NCBI RefSeq assembly: GCF_030269305.1
Contig: NZ_BSTC01000007.1
Location: 310,001-374,000 of the forward strand
Origin: Kineosporia sp. NBRC 101731
GTDB lineage: Bacteria > Actinomycetota > Actinomycetes > Actinomycetales > Kineosporiaceae
Direction: 5' to 3'
DNA: 64,000 bases
Part shown: positions 8,830 to 17,731 of the stretch, in pieces
Numbering within the stretch: position 1 is the first letter of the stretch
Layout: each line of letters opens with the position of its first letter
Notes under the pieces: generated by a model
The model's input: the letters and a program-made list of their open reading frames with translations, nothing else
What the model was told of the DNA's origin: nothing
The model's database searches: none
Program-made: the position numbers and the translations under genes

Positions 8830-8873
8830 CGTGATCATGCAGAGTGTCCCCGGGGACACTCTGCATGATCACG
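8830..8873. terminator. 44-bp perfect palindrome, bidirectional terminator candidate
   Basis: CGTGATCATGCAGAGTGTCCCC (8830-8851, quoted in two parts: CGTGATCATGCA plus GAGTGTCCCC) is followed immediately by its exact reverse complement (8852-8873). It lies between the convergent DUF7455 and HpxO-type genes, so a hairpin would end both transcripts. There is no U-tract, as usual in high-GC actinobacteria. Its outer ends match elements at 20437 and 33045. Confidence 0.75.
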
Positions 8874-8887
8874 ACCGGGTTTGGGGG

Positions 8888-10045
8888 TCAGCCCAGGGGG
8901 TTGCCGACCATGTTGGCCATGATGCCCCGGATGACGTTCGTGCCGTCCTCGGTGCGCAGCTCCTCGTACCAGGCGCGGGTGACCTCGGGGTCCTTGGCGT
9001 GCGTGACGTCGGCCCGGCGCCGGGCCGAGAGCACCAGCTCACCGGCCCGCTGCGTGCGGGAGTCCTGGTAACGCCGCAGGCTGTCCTCGACACCTAGCGT
9101 GGTGGTGGCCAGCACCCGCTCCAGCATGATCGTGTCTTCCAGCGCCGAGCAGCCACCCTGGCCGATGTCCGGGGTGGTGTTGTGCGCGGCGTCGCCCAGC
9201 AGCGCGACCCGGCCCTTCACCCAGGTGTGGAACGGGTCGATGTCGAACACCTCGACCCGGTTCGTGGTCATCGGGTCGAGGTTCGCGATCAGCCGCTGCA
9301 CCCCGGGCGCCCAGCCGGCGAAGTGCTTCGACAGCACCTCGCGGGCATCGGCCCGCCGGTAGGCCAGCCCCTGCGGCTCGATCACGTCGAAGAAGAAGTA
9401 GAAGCGGCCCCCGGCGATCGGCATCACCGAGACGCGCTGCCCGTCGGCCACATACGTCGTCCACTGATCAGCCGGACCGATCTGCGGGTCGATGTCGACC
9501 AGACCGTTGAAGTTCACGTACCCCGCATACCGGCGCTCCAGCTCGGTGCCGAGAACGTAGGCTCGCGTGCGGGATTTCGCACCGTCGGCACCGATCAGCA
9601 GGTCGCCGGTGGCCCGGGAGCCGTCCGCGAACGTGGCCGTGACCGATCCGGGCTCCTGGGAGATGCTCTCCAGCCGCATGCCGAACCGGATCCGGTCCAG
9701 GCCGAAGGCCTCCATCAGCATCGCCTGCAGATCGGCCCGGGCCACCGGGTAGGGCCGCTGCCCCATCTGCTCGGTGATCGGGTCGAGGGGGAACCGGCAC
9801 ATCGTCTCTCCGGTGAGCCCGTCCCGGTAGGACATGTGGTCCATCCGCCCGCCCAGGGCCGCGGTCTGCGCGGCGAGTCCCAGGTGGTTCAGGGCCTTCA
9901 CCCCGTTCGACCACACCGAGATCGCGGCTCCGACCGGCTTGTTCTCCGTGACCTGCTCGTAGATCTCGACCTCGTGACCGAGCCGCTGCAGGGCGATGCC
10001 CGCACTGGCGCCGCCGATTCCCGCGCCGATGATGATGATTCGCAT
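8888..10045 (-). CDS. hpxO: FAD-dependent urate hydroxylase (HpxO type)
   Basis: A 385-residue flavoprotein monooxygenase that closely resembles HpxO, which converts urate to 5-hydroxyisourate with NADH and O2. The GxGxxG motif is in IIIIGAGIGGASAGIAL (residues 3-19). Segments typical of HpxO include KPVGAAISVWSNGVKAL, YAGYVNFNGLVDID, DQWTTYVADG, GRFYFFFDV and GDAAHNTTPDIGQGGCSALED. The ATG at 10045 is preceded by GGGAAAGGG at suitable spacing. It is divergent from the xanthine dehydrogenase operon that would supply urate, which supports the call. Later uricolytic genes (hydrolase, decarboxylase) are not in this window. Confidence 0.88.
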   Translation of the reverse strand: MRIIIIGAGIGGASAGIALQRLGHEVEIYEQVTENKPVGAAISVWSNGVKALNHLGLAAQTAALGGRMDHMSYRDGLTGETMCRFPLDPITEQMGQRPYPVARADLQAMLMEAFGLDRIRFGMRLESISQEPGSVTATFADGSRATGDLLIGADGAKSRTRAYVLGTELERRYAGYVNFNGLVDIDPQIGPADQWTTYVADGQRVSVMPIAGGRFYFFFDVIEPQGLAYRRADAREVLSKHFAGWAPGVQRLIANLDPMTTNRVEVFDIDPFHTWVKGRVALLGDAAHNTTPDIGQGGCSALEDTIMLERVLATTTLGVEDSLRRYQDSRTQRAGELVLSARRRADVTHAKDPEVTRAWYEELRTEDGTNVIRGIMANMVGNPLG

Positions 10046-10360
10046 GAGATGCCCTTTCCCGCGTCTGCTGCCTGTTTTTATCGCACCGGCCGCTCGGCTC
10101 AATCCAGGGGCGTAGGTCCCGTACCCCCTCCGGGGGACGGAAATGATTGGCATACGGAAATTTACCGACACGAAACACCGCTGTGCCCAAGATGCCGCGG
10201 CTTGAAAGTCCGGGACCATTGGCTCTACGGTGACCGCCATGGATCTCCGCCTTCGCACACACGGCACCGCCTGGGTGCGGGGGCGTATCGCGCACGGGCA
10301 TCGCGCTGACGTCGTCCCTCACGTCATCTACCCGTCGTCGATGCGTCCGGAAGCCGGAGA
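10046..10360. other. Divergent hpxO-xdh intergenic region
   Basis: These 315 bp separate the divergent urate hydroxylase and xanthine dehydrogenase genes and must hold both promoters. Short open frames here run into the xdhA gene in the wrong frame and show no family signature. CCCCCTCCGGGGG near 10124 is a small inverted repeat. I see no clear operator or gene. Confidence 0.5.
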
Positions 10361-11746
10361 ATGCTCACTTCACCCTCAGCACAGGTCAACGGCCGCCCCC
10401 TCGGTCTGAGTGGGGCCGCCCCGCACGTCTCCGCCCTCGATCTTCTGCGTGCCAACGGCCTTCTCGGGGCCAAGGAAGGCTGCGCCGAAGGGGAGTGCGG
10501 CGCCTGCGCGGTGCTCCTGGCCCGCCCGGGCATCGCGGCCGCCACCGAGTGGACGGCCGTCAACGCCTGCCTGGTTCCCTCCGCGACCCTCGCCGACCAG
10601 GAAGTGCGCACGGTCGAGGGTCTCGGTGACCCGGAGAACCTGCACCCGGTGCAGCAGGAGATGGCCGAGCGCGGCGGATCGCAGTGCGGCTACTGCACCC
10701 CCGGGTTCGTCTGCAGCATGGCGGCCGAGTACTACCGGCCCGACCGCGGCGACCACTTCGACCTGCACGCCATGAGCGGTAACCTGTGCCGCTGCACGGG
10801 TTATCGTCCGATTCGCGACGCCGCCGAAGCGCTCGGCAAGCCCACGGCACACGACGCGCTCGCCGCCCGGTGCTCGCACGCGCCGCCGATGGTGCAGGCC
10901 GTCGAGTCCGAGACCTTCGTGCGTCCGGCCAGCCTGTCCGGTGCCCTGGAGGTGCTCGCCGGGCCGGACGACGTCACCGTCGTCGCCGGCAGCACCGACC
11001 TGGGCGTCGACATCAACCTCAAGGGACTGCGGCCCACCCGGCTGCTGTCCGTCGCCCATCTGGACGAGATGCGCCAGTGGCAGATCACGCCGGGCTCGGC
11101 CGAGATCGGGGCGGCCCTCACCCTCTCCGAGATCGAGCGCCGTCTCGACGGCGCGGTTCCGCTGCTGTCGCAGCTCCTTCCCCAGTTCGCCTCCCGGCTC
11201 ATCCGCAATTCGGCCACCATCGGCGGAAGCCTGGGTACCGCGTCCCCCATCGGAGATCTGGCCCCGGCGCTCCTGGCGCTCGACGCCACGCTGGTGCTGA
11301 GCTCGGCCGCCGGGGAGCGCGAGGTGCCCGTCAGCGACTACTTCACCGGTTACCGCACCAGCGTGCGCCGGCCCGGCGAACTGATCCGCCTCGTCCGCAT
11401 CCCGCGACCCTCACCCGCCCACACCGCCTTCCACAAGATCGCCAAGCGCAAGTACGACGACATCTCCAGCGTCGCCGTCGCGATCGCCGTCGACCTGCAC
11501 GACGGCGTGGTGAGCCGCGCCCGGATCGGCCTGGGTGGTGTGGCCGCCACCCCGATCCGTGCCCACGCCACCGAGGCCGCGCTCGCCGGGCAGCCCTGGA
11601 ACCCCGAAACCGTCGAGGCGGCAGCGGAAGTGCTGCGCGTCGAGGGAACCCCCATGAGTGATCACCGGGCCAGCGCCGGCTACCGGGCGGCGATGCTCGG
11701 CGAGTCGCTGCGCCGGTTCTCCGCGCAGCTGATGGAGCAGTCATGA
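10361..11746 (+). CDS. xdhA: Xanthine dehydrogenase, FeS/FAD subunit
   Basis: A 461-residue fused iron-sulfur and FAD subunit of a molybdenum hydroxylase that oxidises hypoxanthine and xanthine to urate. The plant-type [2Fe-2S] cysteines are C41, C46, C49 (CAEGECGACAV) and C70; the second cluster uses C109 and C112 (QCGYCTPGF) and C143 and C145 (NLCRCTGYRP). The FAD domain includes VVAGSTDLGVD and RNSATIGGSLGTASPIGDL. The ATG at 10361 has GGAAG twelve bases upstream. Its stop overlaps the start of xdhB (ATGA), indicating translational coupling. Confidence 0.93.
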   Translation: MLTSPSAQVNGRPLGLSGAAPHVSALDLLRANGLLGAKEGCAEGECGACAVLLARPGIAAATEWTAVNACLVPSATLADQEVRTVEGLGDPENLHPVQQEMAERGGSQCGYCTPGFVCSMAAEYYRPDRGDHFDLHAMSGNLCRCTGYRPIRDAAEALGKPTAHDALAARCSHAPPMVQAVESETFVRPASLSGALEVLAGPDDVTVVAGSTDLGVDINLKGLRPTRLLSVAHLDEMRQWQITPGSAEIGAALTLSEIERRLDGAVPLLSQLLPQFASRLIRNSATIGGSLGTASPIGDLAPALLALDATLVLSSAAGEREVPVSDYFTGYRTSVRRPGELIRLVRIPRPSPAHTAFHKIAKRKYDDISSVAVAIAVDLHDGVVSRARIGLGGVAATPIRAHATEAALAGQPWNPETVEAAAEVLRVEGTPMSDHRASAGYRAAMLGESLRRFSAQLMEQS

Positions 11747-13968
11747 CCGTCGGGAAACCACTACCGCACGAGAGCGCCCGCCTGCACGTGACCGGGAAGG
11801 CGCTCTACACCGACGATCTCGTGTACCGCACGGCCGGCACGCTGCATGCCTACCCGGTGCGCTCCTCGCACGCGCACGCCCGGATCACCCGCCTGGACGT
11901 GAGCGGTGCCGCGCACGTTCCCGGCGTGGTGCGGGTGCTCACCGTCGATGACGTACCCGGTGTCAACGACGCCGGCGTCAAGCACGACGAGCCGTTGTTC
12001 CCCAGCGAGGTCATGTTCCACGGCCAGGCGATCTGCTGGGTGCTGGGTGAGACCCTGGAGGCGGCCAGGCTGGGCAGCCTCCAGGTCGTGGTGGAGTACG
12101 AGCCGCTGCCGGCGATCGTCGCGGTGCGTGATGCCATCGCGGCCGGCAGCTATCAGGGCAACACCTTGGTGCTGGATCGCGGGAACCTCGATTTCGACGC
12201 GGCCAGCCAGGTTTTCGAGGGTGAGTTCGAGTTCTCCGGTCAGGAGCACTTCTACCTGGAGACCCACAGCTCGCTGGCGATGGTGGACGAGGCGGAGCAG
12301 GTCTTCGTGCAGTCCAGCACCCAGCACCCCACCGAGACCCAGGAGATCGTGGCCCACGTGCTGGGGCTGCGCAGCCACGACGTCACCGTGCAGTGCCTGC
12401 GCATGGGGGGTGGATTCGGCGGCAAGGAGATGCAACCCCACGGTCTGGCCGCCGTCGCCGCGCTGGGCGCCACCCTCACCGGCCGCCCCGTGCGGATCCG
12501 GCTCAGCCGGGCCCTCGACATGGCGATGACCGGGAAACGCCACGGCTTCCACGCTTCCTGGCGGGTCGGGTTCGACGACGACGGACGCCTGCTGGCCCTG
12601 GAGGCGACCCTCACCGCCGACGGTGGCTGGAGCCTGGACCTGTCCGAACCGGTGCTGTCCCGGGCCCTGTGCCACATCGACAATGCCTACTGGATCCCGG
12701 GCATCCACGTCACCGGCCGGGTCGCGAAGACCCACAAGACCTCGCAGACCGCGTTCCGGGGCTTCGGCGGCCCGCAGGGCATGCTGGTGATCGAGGACAT
12801 CCTCGGCCGCTGCGCCCCGCAGCTGGGCCTGGAGCCGGACGAGCTGCGGCGCCGCAACTTCTACCGCCCGGGTCAGGACACACCCTACGGCCAGCCGGTG
12901 CGTCACGCCGAGCGGCTGGAGCGCACCTGGCAGCAGGCGCTCGAGACCAGCTCGTTCGCGCAGCGCCAGGCCGAGGTCGCCGCCTGGAACGCCGCGCACG
13001 AGCACAGCAAGCGGGGCCTGGCGATCACCCCGGTGAAGTTCGGCATCTCGTTCAACTTCACGGCCTTCAACCAGGCCGGCGCCCTCGTGCACGTGTACAA
13101 GGACGGCTCGGTGCTGATCAACCACGGCGGCACCGAGATGGGGCAGGGTCTGCACACCAAGATGCTGCAGGTGGCGGCCACGACCCTGGGCCTGCCGATC
13201 GAGAAGGTGCGCCTGGCCCCGACCCGCACCGACAAGGTGCCGAACACCTCGGCCACCGCGGCCTCGTCGGGCACCGACCTGAACGGCGGCGCCGTGAAGA
13301 ACGCCTGCGAGCAGATCCTCGAACGGCTCACCGACGTGCGCGGTACCACCTGGGAGGAGAAGGTCGCCAACGCCTACATGGCGCGGATCCAGTTGTCGGC
13401 GGCGGGTTATTACCGCACCGAGGGCATCTACTGGAACGGCCTGGCGATGAAGGGCAGCCCGTTCAAGTACTTCGCCTACGGGGTGGCGGTCGCCGAGACC
13501 GAGGTCGACGGTTTCACCGGGGCCTACGAGACCCGCCGCGTCGACATCGTGCACGACGTGGGCGACAGCATCTCCCCGCTGATCGACATCGGCCAGGTCG
13601 AGGGCGGTTTCCTGCAGGGCCTGGGCTGGCTCACCCTGGAGGAGCTGCGCTGGGACGACACGACCGGGCGCCTGCTCACCGCCGGGGCCAGCACCTACAA
13701 GATCCCCAGCTTCTCCGAGATGCCGGCCGAGTTCAATGTCGGCTTCCTCGAGCAGGCCACCGAGGACGGGGTGGTGTACGGCTCGAAGGCCGTCGGCGAG
13801 CCGCCCTTCATGCTGGCCTTCGCCGTGCGCGAGGCGCTGCGCCAGGCCGTGGCCGCGTTCGGGCCGACCGGCGTGAGCGTGGAACTGGCCTCTCCCGCCA
13901 CACCCGAGCAGGTCTACTGGGCGGTGAAAGCCACCTCGAAGCAACGGGATCCGGCATGGACTGGCTGA
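11743..13968 (+). CDS. xdhB: Xanthine dehydrogenase, molybdopterin subunit
   Basis: A 741-residue catalytic subunit that binds the molybdenum cofactor. Conserved segments include RMGGGFGGKEMQPH, AFRGFGGPQGML, GGTEMGQGLHTKM and the catalytic glutamate in YGSKAVGEPPF (E686). The aldehyde oxidase/xanthine dehydrogenase hammerhead domain occupies the N-terminal part. The length is normal for bacterial XdhB. It overlaps xdhA by 4 bp and runs 13 bp into the xdhC start, so the three genes form one coupled operon. Confidence 0.93.
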   Translation: MTVGKPLPHESARLHVTGKALYTDDLVYRTAGTLHAYPVRSSHAHARITRLDVSGAAHVPGVVRVLTVDDVPGVNDAGVKHDEPLFPSEVMFHGQAICWVLGETLEAARLGSLQVVVEYEPLPAIVAVRDAIAAGSYQGNTLVLDRGNLDFDAASQVFEGEFEFSGQEHFYLETHSSLAMVDEAEQVFVQSSTQHPTETQEIVAHVLGLRSHDVTVQCLRMGGGFGGKEMQPHGLAAVAALGATLTGRPVRIRLSRALDMAMTGKRHGFHASWRVGFDDDGRLLALEATLTADGGWSLDLSEPVLSRALCHIDNAYWIPGIHVTGRVAKTHKTSQTAFRGFGGPQGMLVIEDILGRCAPQLGLEPDELRRRNFYRPGQDTPYGQPVRHAERLERTWQQALETSSFAQRQAEVAAWNAAHEHSKRGLAITPVKFGISFNFTAFNQAGALVHVYKDGSVLINHGGTEMGQGLHTKMLQVAATTLGLPIEKVRLAPTRTDKVPNTSATAASSGTDLNGGAVKNACEQILERLTDVRGTTWEEKVANAYMARIQLSAAGYYRTEGIYWNGLAMKGSPFKYFAYGVAVAETEVDGFTGAYETRRVDIVHDVGDSISPLIDIGQVEGGFLQGLGWLTLEELRWDDTTGRLLTAGASTYKIPSFSEMPAEFNVGFLEQATEDGVVYGSKAVGEPPFMLAFAVREALRQAVAAFGPTGVSVELASPATPEQVYWAVKATSKQRDPAWTG

Positions 13969-14741
13969 AGGGCATCCAGACCCTGCGCAGCCGCAACCAG
14001 GCCGGGGTGCTGGTCACCGTGGTCGCTGCGCGGGGGCACACGCCCCGCGAGGCCGGCGCGAAAATGGTGGTGGGCCCGCGGGATCTGTGGGGCACCGTGG
14101 GCGGTGGCAACCTCGAGGCCGTGGCGGTGGAACGGGCCCGCACCGGTGACCTGACCGGGCCGGAGCTGATCACCCTCAACCTGTCCGACAAGGCGCCCTA
14201 CCAGCACGGAGTGCAGTGCTGCGGGGGAGAGGTGACCCTGTTGCTGGAGCCCCTGCGCGCCGTACCCGCCGTGGCGGTGTTCGGGTTCGGTCACGTCGGG
14301 CTGGAGCTGGCCCGTATCCTGGCCCGGCACGACCTGGAACTGCACCTCGTCGACACCCGCACCGACCAGTTCACCCCCGAAAGACTCGACGTCCTGCACG
14401 ATGCCGTTGCCCGCGTGGTGGTGCACCCGGTGGCCCTGGCCCCCGAGCACGTGCTCAAGGATCTCCCGGTCGGCGCGCACGTTCTGGTGATGACCCACGA
14501 TCACGCCGAAGACCTGGCCATCTGTGAACACGCCCTGCGGATGCCCGACCTCGGCTCGATCGGGCTGATCGGGTCGTCGGCCAAGGCCTCCACCTTCAAC
14601 CGCCGGCTCACGGACGCGGGTCACCCCGACGGTCTGTCGGGTATCCGTTGTCCGGTGGGGCTGGCCGGGGTCGGGGACAAGAAGCCCGCCGCCGTGGCGC
14701 TCAGCATCGCGGCGGAGATGCTCACGCTCGTCCAGCCCTAG
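13956..14741 (+). CDS. xdhC: XdhC molybdenum-cofactor chaperone
   Basis: A 261-residue XdhC-type protein, which sulfurates and inserts molybdenum cofactor into xanthine dehydrogenase. The N-terminal domain has the QCCGGEVTLLLEPL motif (cysteine pair near residue 88), and the C-terminal Rossmann part starts with VFGFGHVGLELARIL and ends with AVALSIAAEML. The frame stays open far upstream through xdhB, but the family start MDWLKGIQTL fits the ATG at 13956, giving the expected length. Confidence 0.9.
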   Translation: MDWLKGIQTLRSRNQAGVLVTVVAARGHTPREAGAKMVVGPRDLWGTVGGGNLEAVAVERARTGDLTGPELITLNLSDKAPYQHGVQCCGGEVTLLLEPLRAVPAVAVFGFGHVGLELARILARHDLELHLVDTRTDQFTPERLDVLHDAVARVVVHPVALAPEHVLKDLPVGAHVLVMTHDHAEDLAICEHALRMPDLGSIGLIGSSAKASTFNRRLTDAGHPDGLSGIRCPVGLAGVGDKKPAAVALSIAAEMLTLVQP

Positions 14742-14758
14742 GACACGACCCGGCACCA

Positions 14759-15658
14759 CTAGTTGAGGTTGCCGACCTTGACGTAGTCCGGGATGTCGAT
14801 GCAGCTGGACTCGGTCCCGACCTTCCCCAGGGCCGTCGTGTCCTCATCGGCGAAGCCGTCCGGCGTGGAGGCCGACAGCTTCGGGTACATCAGCTGCTGC
14901 TGGTCCGTCGAGTCGGCCAGACCCATCACGTGACCGAGTTCGTGCAGGACGATGTTGCCCCGCGTCGCTCCCGCACCGAAGCCCTCCGGGAGGTCCGCGA
15001 TCTGGTTCGCGTCGAGGAGAACCTGGCCCCGCACCGCCGCGGCGCCTTCCGTCTTCTGGTCGAACCAGCTCGTCCAGAGCACGCCGCCCCACCCCGGGTA
15101 GTTGTCCTCCATCTCGAAGTCGGTCTTGCTCTCGGGCCTGACCACGGCCACGACGATCTCGGCGGGCTGCTCCTGGACCGTGTCCTTCTGCGGTACGAAC
15201 GAGGTGTCGCCGCGGTAGCGGTAGATGATGCCGGTGGCGGTGTGGAGCTTCTTGAAGGATTCCATGACGGTGCGCAGCATTTCGGCGCGCTGTGCCTTCG
15301 GCAGGTCGTCGAGATTCACCCGGTAGCTGACGACCGCCTGGCACGGGTTCCAGCGGATCTTGACGTCCTTGCCGCTGTGCAGGGTGGCGGTCATGAGCGA
15401 GTAGGCGCCGGAGTTGAAGCTCTGCGTGTCCGTGGCGGTGATCGGCTTGGTGTCGTTGCTGGTGATGGAGCTGACGTTGTAGCGCCAGGACTGGTCGCCC
15501 TCATCGGTGCTCGCGGTGACGGCGGTGGTCTGGGCCGAGGCCTGCACGGCGGACGACACGAAGCCGGGTCCGACCAGGAGGCCGACGCCGATGACGGCGG
15601 CGATGCTTCCACCGACCCACTCGAATCGCTTCAACGGCGTCATCTCGTGCCAGCCCAC
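14759..15658 (-). CDS. Secreted matrixin-like zinc metalloprotease
   Basis: About 299 residues. A hydrophobic signal or anchor (WVGGSIAAVIGVGLLVGPGF) near the N terminus indicates export. The metzincin zinc motif HELGHVMGLAD lies near residue 240, followed by a met-turn-like LMYPKLS. The GGVLWTSWFD and QIADLPEGFG segments resemble matrixin-domain proteins of actinobacteria. I chose the GTG at 15658 because TGAGG lies six bases before it; a longer form from GTG 15682 and a shorter one from ATG 15643 are possible. It is convergent with xdhC. The substrate is unknown. Confidence 0.8.
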   Translation of the reverse strand: MGWHEMTPLKRFEWVGGSIAAVIGVGLLVGPGFVSSAVQASAQTTAVTASTDEGDQSWRYNVSSITSNDTKPITATDTQSFNSGAYSLMTATLHSGKDVKIRWNPCQAVVSYRVNLDDLPKAQRAEMLRTVMESFKKLHTATGIIYRYRGDTSFVPQKDTVQEQPAEIVVAVVRPESKTDFEMEDNYPGWGGVLWTSWFDQKTEGAAAVRGQVLLDANQIADLPEGFGAGATRGNIVLHELGHVMGLADSTDQQQLMYPKLSASTPDGFADEDTTALGKVGTESSCIDIPDYVKVGNLN

Positions 15659-15682
15659 TGTGAACCTCAGCTCTCCCGGCAC

Positions 15683-15973
15683 CCGCAGGTGCTATCGAAC
15701 GGACCTCCGTGGTCACTTTCTGTAGTTCGAGAATGCGGGACGAGGAGTGAACGCGGTATCTGTCGTTCGAGTGAATACGTGACGCCACCGCACCCGCCGG
15801 TCACCTCCTGTGGCGCACGGCATACGCCGGGCCCGGGGCAGAAGCAGGCAAAAACCATGTTCGGGAATCCGGTCCGCAGCCGAACGGGTGAGGGCGCACG
15901 GGGCCCGGCTCCCGGCGGGCAACCGTGATCCCCCGGACGGCCCAGCCTGTGATGGGCGACCGAGCTGGTGGCG
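15683..15973. other. Intergenic region with a direct repeat
   Basis: The 291-bp spacer lies between the protease start and the 3' end of the ABC exporter gene. CTGTAGTTCGAG (15720-15731) and CTGTCGTTCGAG (15760-15771) are near-identical direct repeats exactly 40 bp apart, upstream of the protease promoter side, possibly an activator site. Nothing else recognised. Confidence 0.4.
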
Positions 15974-17731
15974 CTACCGGCGATGTCCCGACCGTGACCA
16001 GGAGTTCCAGAGCCGTGCGTAACGGCCCTGCCGCTCCAGGAGCTCCTCATGAGTGCCGTACTCCTCGATCCGGCCGTGCTCCATCACGGCGATCCGGTCG
16101 CAGACCCGTGCCTGGGAGAGCCGGTGGGCCACGACGACCACGGTCCGGCCCGACCGCAGCGCCAGGGCAGCCCGTTCCAGGTCGCGCGCGCCGGCGCTGC
16201 CGGCCTCGGCGGTCGCCTCGTCCATGACCAGCAGCGGCGGGTCGAGCAGGACCAGCCGGGCCAGGGCCAGTTGCTGCGCCTGGACGGCGCTGAGGGGGTG
16301 CCCGCCCGCTCCGACGAGGGTGTCCAGCCCGGCCTCCAGGCCCCGCGCCCAGGTGGCGGCACCCACCTTCTCCAGCGCGTCCCACAGGTGGCTGTCCGTG
16401 CCGGCCGGGTGAGCGAAAAGGAGGTCTTCGCGCAGGGTTCCACTGAACACGGGGGTCTCCTGGGAGACCATCGCCACCCAGTCGCGCCGCCGGGCCGGGT
16501 CCATCTCGGTGACGGGGACGTCGACGAGGCCGTCGTTCACCGACACCGTTCCGGCGGTGGCCGGGAACATGCCGGCGAGAATGGCCGCCAGGGTGCTCTT
16601 GCCCGCGCCGCTGGTGCCCACGACGGCCAGGGACGAACCGGCCGGGACATCCAGGTCGACGCCGTCGACGGCGTGGTGCCCGCCGCCGTAGGAGTGCCGG
16701 ACACCGCGCAGGCAGACGGACACGCCACCGCGGGGAGAGGGCTGGTCGCGGTACGCGCGGGCGGGTACCTGCGTGACCCCGATGATCCGGGCCAGGGCGG
16801 CCCCGGCGCGCTGCACGGAGTCGAAGGAACCGAGCAGGGTTCCGAGCGGGTCGAACAGACGGTGGAACAGCAGGGCGGCCGCGGTGACCTCGCCCACCGT
16901 GACCAGGTCGCCGCGGACCAGCCAGTAGCCGGTCATCAGGATCGAGCACAGGCCCGCCGCCTCGGCCGCGTTCATCGATGTGGTGAGCCACAGCGACACC
17001 CCGATCGTGCGCACCCGCACGTCCAGGCTGTGGGCCGACGCCTGCTCCACCCGCCGGGACTGCAGGGCGGACATGCCGTAGGCGGTGACGGTGCTGCGTC
17101 CCTGGAGCGACTCCAGCAGCACCTGGCCACGTTCCGCCGCGGTGCGCCGTTCCTGGGCGTACAACGGTCCGGCCCGGGGCAGGTAGCGGCTCAGACCGAA
17201 CCAGTAGAACGGCGCCACCGCGACGAAGGAGATCGCCAGCCGCCAGTCCAGCCCGGCCACGGCGCCGACGGAGGCCAGGACGGTGGTGAGAGCGGTGGAC
17301 ACCTGTGCGATCAGCGGGATGGCCGCGACGAAGTTCTCGACGTCGTCGGTGACCCTCGCGGTGATGTCCCCGCTGCCGGCGGATTCCAGGAGGGCCGGCT
17401 CGAGGCCCAGTGCTGCGGTCAGGGCCTGCTCCCGGATGTCGGCCGCGATCAGGGCTCCGAGCCGGGCCGTGGCCCGCAGGGCCAGGGCCGTGGCCAGGGC
17501 GCCGAGAACGCCGACAGCCCCGATCAGCGGCAGCAGCACCGGCAGGCTCTCCGGGCGTTCGAGACGGACGGCATCGACGAGCCGACCCAGCAGCAGCGGG
17601 AGCATGACGATTCCGGCGCTCGCCAGCAGGGTCCAGGACACGGCGGCGGCCGTCGCCGGCCGGTGCCCGGCGGCGGCGCGACACAGCCCGGCCCAGGTCT
17701 GCCGGCCGGTGGCCACGGGAAGGACACTCAT
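15974..17731 (-). CDS. ABC exporter half-transporter, catalytic-site partner
   Basis: A 585-residue fused membrane/ATPase protein. Six membrane helices occupy about residues 25-310. The nucleotide domain has an intact Walker A (GTSGAGKST, about residue 372) and Walker B with catalytic glutamate (LLVMDEAT, about 502), but its signature is degenerate, LSAVQ rather than LSGGQ, and the D-loop is atypical. The 4-bp overlap with the upstream gene at 17728-17731 and the mirror-image defects of that protein show they form a heterodimer. The substrate (lipid, drug or peptide) is unknown. Confidence 0.88.
   Translation of the reverse strand: MSVLPVATGRQTWAGLCRAAAGHRPATAAAVSWTLLASAGIVMLPLLLGRLVDAVRLERPESLPVLLPLIGAVGVLGALATALALRATARLGALIAADIREQALTAALGLEPALLESAGSGDITARVTDDVENFVAAIPLIAQVSTALTTVLASVGAVAGLDWRLAISFVAVAPFYWFGLSRYLPRAGPLYAQERRTAAERGQVLLESLQGRSTVTAYGMSALQSRRVEQASAHSLDVRVRTIGVSLWLTTSMNAAEAAGLCSILMTGYWLVRGDLVTVGEVTAAALLFHRLFDPLGTLLGSFDSVQRAGAALARIIGVTQVPARAYRDQPSPRGGVSVCLRGVRHSYGGGHHAVDGVDLDVPAGSSLAVVGTSGAGKSTLAAILAGMFPATAGTVSVNDGLVDVPVTEMDPARRRDWVAMVSQETPVFSGTLREDLLFAHPAGTDSHLWDALEKVGAATWARGLEAGLDTLVGAGGHPLSAVQAQQLALARLVLLDPPLLVMDEATAEAGSAGARDLERAALALRSGRTVVVVAHRLSQARVCDRIAVMEHGRIEEYGTHEELLERQGRYARLWNSWSRSGHRR

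Noticed and set aside
8830-8873. Phage or plasmid attachment site
   Set aside because: No integrase, tRNA or mobile gene is nearby, and the same ends recur at other gene 3' ends.
11761-13944. 727-aa open frame on the minus strand
   Set aside because: It mirrors xdhB, is rich in Gly, Ala, Arg, His and Val, has no domain, and reflects GC-rich codon structure.
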